In this document: one piece after another, positions 59,379-64,000 of the stretch
Layout of the letters: each line of letters opens with the position of its first letter
Numbering within the stretch: the stretch's first letter is position 1
Source of the DNA: CAYLLT01 sp964384465
GTDB lineage: Bacteria > Planctomycetota > Phycisphaerae > UBA1845 > PWPN01
Length of the DNA stretch: 64,000 nt
Direction of reading: 5' to 3'
Assembly: GCA_964384465.1 (NCBI GenBank)
Contig: CAYLLT010000003.1
Coordinates: 1-64,000, forward strand
Position numbers and translations under genes: made by a program
The notes under the pieces: model-generated
Seen by the model: only the letters and a program-made list of their open reading frames with translations
Told to the model about the DNA's origin: nothing
The model's database searches: none

Positions 59379-60722
59379 ATGCCCAGGCAGATCACGCGCC
59401 GCAGGTTTATAAAAGAATCGGCCACGCCCATTGTTGTGGGCAGTGGGTTCATGCGCGGTGCGGCCGTTCGGCAGGCTTCCGCGGCCGTTCTGGGCGCCAA
59501 CGATAAGGTATCCCTTGCGTTCCTGGGTTGCGGTCGGCGCGGCAATCAATTGCTCGATGCCTTTCTCGGAGTCGGCGGTATCCACGTGGCCGCGGTGTGC
59601 GATGTCAATACGCCGCGGGCCGAGGCGATGCGGAAGAAACTCGACGACAAACCGGATCTCATTCACGATTACCGGAAGGTGCTTCAGCGCCGCGATATCG
59701 ACGCGATCGTGATCGCGGTCGATACCCATTGGCATTGCCTGCCGACGGTGGAGGCCTGCCAGGCCGGCAAGGACGTTTACATCGAAAAGCCGCTCTCCTG
59801 GAGCGTGCGCGAAGGCCGGATCATGGTCGAGGCGGCGCGTAAGCACGACCGGGTGGTCATGATCGGCACGCAGCAGCGCAACATGACGGTGTTTCAGGAA
59901 GCCGTCGACTTCATTCACTCCGGCAAGCTCGGCAAGGTCAGCAAGGTGGAGATGTGGAACATTCAGAACACCGCGCCGGAAGGCTTCGGCAACCCTCCCG
60001 ACGGCGACCCGCCGCCGGGCCTGGACTGGGATTTCTGGCTCGGGCCGGCCCCGTACGCGCGCTTCAATCCGAACCGGTACGGCAGCAACTTTTCGATCTG
60101 GTTCTGGGATTATGGCGGCGGTTTCGTGACCGAGTGGGGCGCGCACCTTCAGGACATCACCCATTGGGCGATGAAGGAGGATAAGCCGCTCTCGGTCAGC
60201 GCGGTGGGCGGGCGGTTCACGGCGAAGGACAACACCGAGGCGCCCGACACGATCGACGTGCTGTTCGAATACCCAGGCTTTACCGCGCAATACTTCCACC
60301 GCCGCGGCAACGGCCGGCACCTGTGGAACGAGCAGCGGTACGGCCAGGTGTTTTACGGCGACCAGGGCACGCTCTTCGTGAACCGCGGCGGCTGGGAGGT
60401 CATGCCCGAGCCGGTAGACTGGAACGCACCGCCCGACCGGCGCAAGCCGCGCTGCCCCGCCGTCAAGCGCGGCGGCTCAACCGAGAACGGGCCGCATCAA
60501 CAGATGTTCCTCGACTCCGTGCGGGCGCACCGCAAACCGCCGACGGCCGATGTCGAGATGGGGCATCGGACCACCATCCCCGGCCTCCTGGCCAACATCT
60601 CCTACCGCACCGGCCGCAAGCTCGTCTGGGACGCCGAGCGCGAAACGATCAAGAACGACCCCGAGGCGTCGAAGATGCTGACCCGTGAATACCGCAAGCC
60701 CTGGGTGCTGCCAGTGCCCTGA
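59379..60722 (+). CDS. Tat-exported Gfo/Idh/MocA family oxidoreductase
   Basis: A 447-residue protein with a Tat leader (TRRRFIKESATPIVVGSGFM). The NAD(P)-binding domain begins VSLAFLGCGRRGNQLLDAFL and includes AVCDVN, VDTHWHC and the family motif DVYIEKPLSWSVREGRIMV (EKP lysine); the C-terminal substrate domain reads WDYGGGFVTEWGAHLQDITHWAM with the conserved GxHxxD-like pattern. Such exported members are very numerous in planctomycetes and probably act on sugars in the periplasm. The substrate cannot be deduced. Confidence 0.93.
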   Translation: MPRQITRRRFIKESATPIVVGSGFMRGAAVRQASAAVLGANDKVSLAFLGCGRRGNQLLDAFLGVGGIHVAAVCDVNTPRAEAMRKKLDDKPDLIHDYRKVLQRRDIDAIVIAVDTHWHCLPTVEACQAGKDVYIEKPLSWSVREGRIMVEAARKHDRVVMIGTQQRNMTVFQEAVDFIHSGKLGKVSKVEMWNIQNTAPEGFGNPPDGDPPPGLDWDFWLGPAPYARFNPNRYGSNFSIWFWDYGGGFVTEWGAHLQDITHWAMKEDKPLSVSAVGGRFTAKDNTEAPDTIDVLFEYPGFTAQYFHRRGNGRHLWNEQRYGQVFYGDQGTLFVNRGGWEVMPEPVDWNAPPDRRKPRCPAVKRGGSTENGPHQQMFLDSVRAHRKPPTADVEMGHRTTIPGLLANISYRTGRKLVWDAERETIKNDPEASKMLTREYRKPWVLPVP

Positions 60723-60932
60723 TCCTGTGGCAATCCATAAGCTCTTTCGCCGTCAGCAATTGGTCACATTGTGCTTGCATTTCGTAGGCTCTTCGCATAA
60801 AAAGACTTATAGGAGGGCGGCGACGGATGGGAACGCGGGGTCGGCGGAGAGTTCCTGGATCGAAAACTCGGTTATGTCGCGGGCTGCGGCCTTTCATCCG
60901 GCCGCCCTTAATCCTTTAATGGTTTCGGCATC

Positions 60933-63900
60933 ATGGCCATGATGAGTCGGAAGCTTTATCGCACACTCACTCCCGCCCGCCGCGGACCGCTTCCGGCGGT
61001 CAGCCGATATCTCGCCCTGTTGCTGCCGCTTGGTACGGTGCTCTGTCCGTCAGCGGTATGGGCCGCCTGCTATTCCGACAGCTTCACCTACAGCATCGGC
61101 AACCTCGGCGGCAAAGGCGGCTGGACCGGCTCCGTCAGCACCATCACCATCGACACCAATCGCGTGAAAATCACCGGGAGCGCGAGCAGCACGGCCAGCA
61201 CGTCGCACACCACCGCCTGCGGCGACGCCAGCAGCATCGCCTGGGTGCGGATCAAGGTGCTGAACGGCGTCGGCACCGGGAACCTGTGGAACCTCTATTA
61301 CCATGATTCCGGAGGCTTGAATCTCGCCCGGTGGTCCGGCAGCGGCACCACCAGTAGGGGGATGATCGGCAGCACGTCGGTCACCGCCGTCCAGACGCTC
61401 ACCGGCGGCCTGGACGAGCTGGCGGTGAAGATCGATTTCGGTGCCAATACCACGCAGTTCTTCTTCAATAATACCTCACTGGGATCGGCTTCCCACGCCT
61501 CGACCGGCGCCGGAAACGCCGTTGGGATCATCCGATTCGAGCGATTGACGGGGAGTTTGTCCTCGAATTTCGTCTATTTCGACGACGTGACCGTTGATCT
61601 CACCGCTCCGACGCCGCCCGCCGCGGTCAGCAACTTTCTGGCGACCACTGGCAATCTTCAGAACAGCCTCTCGTGGCTCACGCCGGGCAGCACCTATTTC
61701 ACCGGCACGATGATCCGCTTCCGAACGGATGCTTTCCCCACCGGTCCAACCGACGGCACGCTGTTGATCGACAAGGCCGCCGCGACCGGTACGGTCGATG
61801 ACTTCACGCACACCGGCCTGACCAACGGCGTCACCTATTATTACGCCGCATTCGCGCATGACGCCGCGCCGCAATATTCAGCCGCTGCAACAGCCAGCGC
61901 CGCGCCGGCGCCGCCGCCGGCGTGGTACGGCCCCGGCCTGCCCAACCGCACCTATCCCGCGGGCGAACTGTTCAACATCATCAGCGGCATCACAGCGCCC
62001 GACGCGCCCTTTTTCCATGCCACCGCGGCCATGCACAACGGGTACCTGGTACTGCCGTTCTCGGACGGCCTCGATGGTGGTTTTTGCTTCTACAACATCG
62101 CGGATCCGTATCAACCGCAACTGGTCTCGCGCATCTACCGCGGCGACATCCGCGAGGGGCACGCGATGGGCTTCAGCTACAGCTATCCCGGGCTGTACGC
62201 GGTGACACTGGCGACGGTCGGGATCCAATTCTGGGACTGGACGGACGTCAACGGCCCCGTGCTGCTGTCGAGTCTGGCGCTGCCGGAGATCGAGGGCAAC
62301 GACTACACCAGCGCGATCTGGTGGCTGTTCTGGCAGGCACCCTATGTCTACTGCGGCGGGACGGATAAGGGCTTGTACGTGGTCGATGCCAGCGATCCTA
62401 CCCTGCCGGTGCTGGTCAACCGGCTGGGCAACGGCGAGACGGGGGGCTTCCGCGTCGGGTCGGTGTTCGCGGTTGGAAATCTGCTGGTTCTTATGGGCAA
62501 CGACGTGTCGGGCATCTCGCTGATGGACATCAGTGATCCGGCGAACCCCGTTCTCACGGCCACCAACTCCACGACCATCCCCTACAGCGGGCTGGTCAAT
62601 GGCGACAAAGTCTTTTCGGCGGCCACCGGCGGGGACCAGGGCCAGGGGCTGATCGCGTACGACATCAGCAGCGGCTCGGCGATCAACTTCATTCAGAAAA
62701 AGAGCTTCTCGGACCGCGGCGGTTATCCCACATTTCAGGATGGTTACGTGCACATCGGGGCGAGCGCACTCGGCTATTACAAGATCGACGTCCGCAACCC
62801 GTCGAGCTACGTGACCGTAGGCCAGGCCGACTTCGTCGAGGCGAACACGGACCTCGACTTCGCATCCGTGCAGGGCAACCTGGTGATCCTCAGCGATGAC
62901 GAAGGCAACGGTACGCGGATTGTGCCGCATCAGACGGCGCCGGACTATACGCCGCCGGCTGTCAACATGGTCAACCCCAAATCGAACGCGGTAAATCAGG
63001 CGTTCACATCCCGCGTAGGGTTGACGTTGACCGACCGCATCGACCTGCGCAGCGTGAACAGCTCGACATTCATCCTGCGGCCGGTGGGCGGCTCCGCTCT
63101 GCCCGGCAAGTACAGCGGGCAGACCGGCGTCATCAACTTCTGGCCGGATGCACCGCTGCTGCCGGACACGACGTACGAGGTCGTCGTCCCGGCGGGCGGC
63201 ATCCGCGACGAGGCCGCCAACCCCACCGCCGGCACGTTCAGCAGCTTTTTCTCCACCAATGCATCGGTGGTCACGTGGCTCTGTCAGCTCGTGGTGCCGG
63301 GCCCGCAATTCGTCGGCCAATCAGTGGCGTTCAACGTCACCAATTGCACCGGTACGGGACCGTTCACGTATTCGTGGAGTTTCGGCGACGGCACGCCGAC
63401 CACGGCGTTCTCCGCAACGTCGAGCGCGACGCACACCTACGCGAACCCCGGGCATTTTACCGTCATCGTGATAGTCAAGAACGCCGCGGGCCAGCGCGCG
63501 TTCCATACCGTTCAGACCATCATCTATCCGCCGACCGCGGGCCGGCCCGCGCATTCGAGCACCATCGCTTGCGACGCGGGACGCAATCGCGTGTGGAATG
63601 TGAATGCCGACAGCAACACCGTCACCTGCATCGATGCGGCCGCGCTCACGAAAATCTTCGAGCAGCCGGTCGGCACGAACCCGCGCACACTGGCGGTCGC
63701 GCCCGACGGCAGCGTGTGGGTCGCCAATCAGGATAGCGGCACGGTGTCGGTGCTGAACAGCGATACGGGCCAGTTGCTGACCACCATCGCGCTGCCTTAC
63801 GGATCGCGGCCGTACGGCATTGCCTTCAGCCTGCCGGGCGGTGCCGCGTATCTGACGCTGGAGGGCACGGGGCAGCTCGTCAAGCTGGACCCCGTCGCGC

Positions 63901-64000
63901 GGGCTGTCGTGAGCACCGTCAGTGTCGGGCCAAGCCCGCGCGGGATCGCCATCTCCCACGACGGCGCGCGCATCTTTGTCAGCCGCTTCATCTCGCCCGC
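60933..64000 (+). CDS. Large secreted multidomain protein, 3' end beyond the window
   Basis: An open frame of more than 1020 codons that continues past the window end. Starts at 60933, 60939 or 60942 are possible; the signal peptide ends PSAVWA. In order: a concanavalin-like segment (residues about 35-225, CYSDSFTYSIGNLGG to VYFDDVTVDL), an FN3-like domain (APTPPAAVSNFLATTGN), LVIVD-type beta-propeller blades (DGGFCFYNIADPYQPQLVSR, GLYVVDASDPTLPVLVNRLG, ISLMDISDPANPVL), a Big_5-like Ig domain, a PKD domain (GPFTYSWSFGDGTP) and YVTN-type blades (NPRTLAVAPDGSVWVANQDS, SPRGIAISHDGARIFVSRF). It is probably an extracellular adhesion or binding protein. Confidence 0.85.
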   Translation, partial: MAMMSRKLYRTLTPARRGPLPAVSRYLALLLPLGTVLCPSAVWAACYSDSFTYSIGNLGGKGGWTGSVSTITIDTNRVKITGSASSTASTSHTTACGDASSIAWVRIKVLNGVGTGNLWNLYYHDSGGLNLARWSGSGTTSRGMIGSTSVTAVQTLTGGLDELAVKIDFGANTTQFFFNNTSLGSASHASTGAGNAVGIIRFERLTGSLSSNFVYFDDVTVDLTAPTPPAAVSNFLATTGNLQNSLSWLTPGSTYFTGTMIRFRTDAFPTGPTDGTLLIDKAAATGTVDDFTHTGLTNGVTYYYAAFAHDAAPQYSAAATASAAPAPPPAWYGPGLPNRTYPAGELFNIISGITAPDAPFFHATAAMHNGYLVLPFSDGLDGGFCFYNIADPYQPQLVSRIYRGDIREGHAMGFSYSYPGLYAVTLATVGIQFWDWTDVNGPVLLSSLALPEIEGNDYTSAIWWLFWQAPYVYCGGTDKGLYVVDASDPTLPVLVNRLGNGETGGFRVGSVFAVGNLLVLMGNDVSGISLMDISDPANPVLTATNSTTIPYSGLVNGDKVFSAATGGDQGQGLIAYDISSGSAINFIQKKSFSDRGGYPTFQDGYVHIGASALGYYKIDVRNPSSYVTVGQADFVEANTDLDFASVQGNLVILSDDEGNGTRIVPHQTAPDYTPPAVNMVNPKSNAVNQAFTSRVGLTLTDRIDLRSVNSSTFILRPVGGSALPGKYSGQTGVINFWPDAPLLPDTTYEVVVPAGGIRDEAANPTAGTFSSFFSTNASVVTWLCQLVVPGPQFVGQSVAFNVTNCTGTGPFTYSWSFGDGTPTTAFSATSSATHTYANPGHFTVIVIVKNAAGQRAFHTVQTIIYPPTAGRPAHSSTIACDAGRNRVWNVNADSNTVTCIDAAALTKIFEQPVGTNPRTLAVAPDGSVWVANQDSGTVSVLNSDTGQLLTTIALPYGSRPYGIAFSLPGGAAYLTLEGTGQLVKLDPVARAVVSTVSVGPSPRGIAISHDGARIFVSRFISP

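Overview
The window looks like chromosomal DNA from a Planctomycetes-type bacterium, most likely a Phycisphaerae relative. Evidence: high GC; H-X9-DG-type pseudopilins; planctomycete zinc ribbons (CPRCDYNMTGL); secreted enzymes ending in dockerin-like repeats (DLDGDGDVDGSDFGRFQ); Tat-exported Gfo/Idh/MocA and hypothetical proteins; an ECF sigma factor overlapping a giant VIT/VWA membrane protein; LpxA (lipid A); and many short palindromic repeats, some in frame inside genes. No rRNA, tRNA, CRISPR array, transposase or complete prophage was seen.

Layout. 1-3.3 kb: zinc ribbon protein, pseudopilin, an AT-richer stand-alone HsdR_N-like nuclease, and a DUF433/DUF5615 toxin-antitoxin pair. 3.3-8.3 kb: Tat-exported protein, FHA-GspE fusion ATPase with a lipoprotein, PilZ protein. 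8.4-10.2 kb: AT-richer two-gene island, DUF3696-type ATPase plus PIN nuclease, a candidate defence module. 10.2-15.9 kb: NnrD, LarB, small membrane protein, aldo/keto reductase, DUF2231 protein, LolA-like protein. 16-18.7 kb: two secreted Ala/Gly/Ser-rich proteins, ferredoxin, small conserved protein followed by the truncated remnant of its partner. 19-28 kb: secreted degradative enzymes (M64 peptidase, glycosidase-like multidomain protein, GH127, subtilase) with a VapBC-like cassette between.

28.2-38.2 kb: overlapping addB-addA-comEC operon, joining double-strand-break processing with DNA uptake. 38.2-45 kb: KduI/IolB-like isomerase, lipoprotein, IscA-type Fe-S protein with an Rrf2 regulator, LpxA, thioredoxin-fold lipoprotein, Ski2-like helicase. 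45-49.2 kb: ARPP-1 (DUF6569) protein, Asd, esterase, BioD. 49.2-55.2 kb: two paralogous 80-aa proteins divergent from the ECF sigma/VIT-VWA pair. 55-64 kb: lipoprotein hydrolase, zinc ribbon membrane protein, pseudopilin, Ste24-type M48 protease, Tat-exported oxidoreductase, and a large secreted multidomain protein that runs off the end.

The strongest recurrent unexplained signal is a family of non-coding elements in which an outer inverted repeat brackets two hairpins (a three-way-junction shape), at 12156-12444, 16928-16993, 39297-39376, 40637-40691 and 59063-59281. Related palindromes or tandem repeats have entered coding sequences in frame (AddB, VIT/VWA protein, LarB tail, helicase linker). 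The best candidate for an undescribed protein system is the ATPase-PIN pair at 8434-10226.
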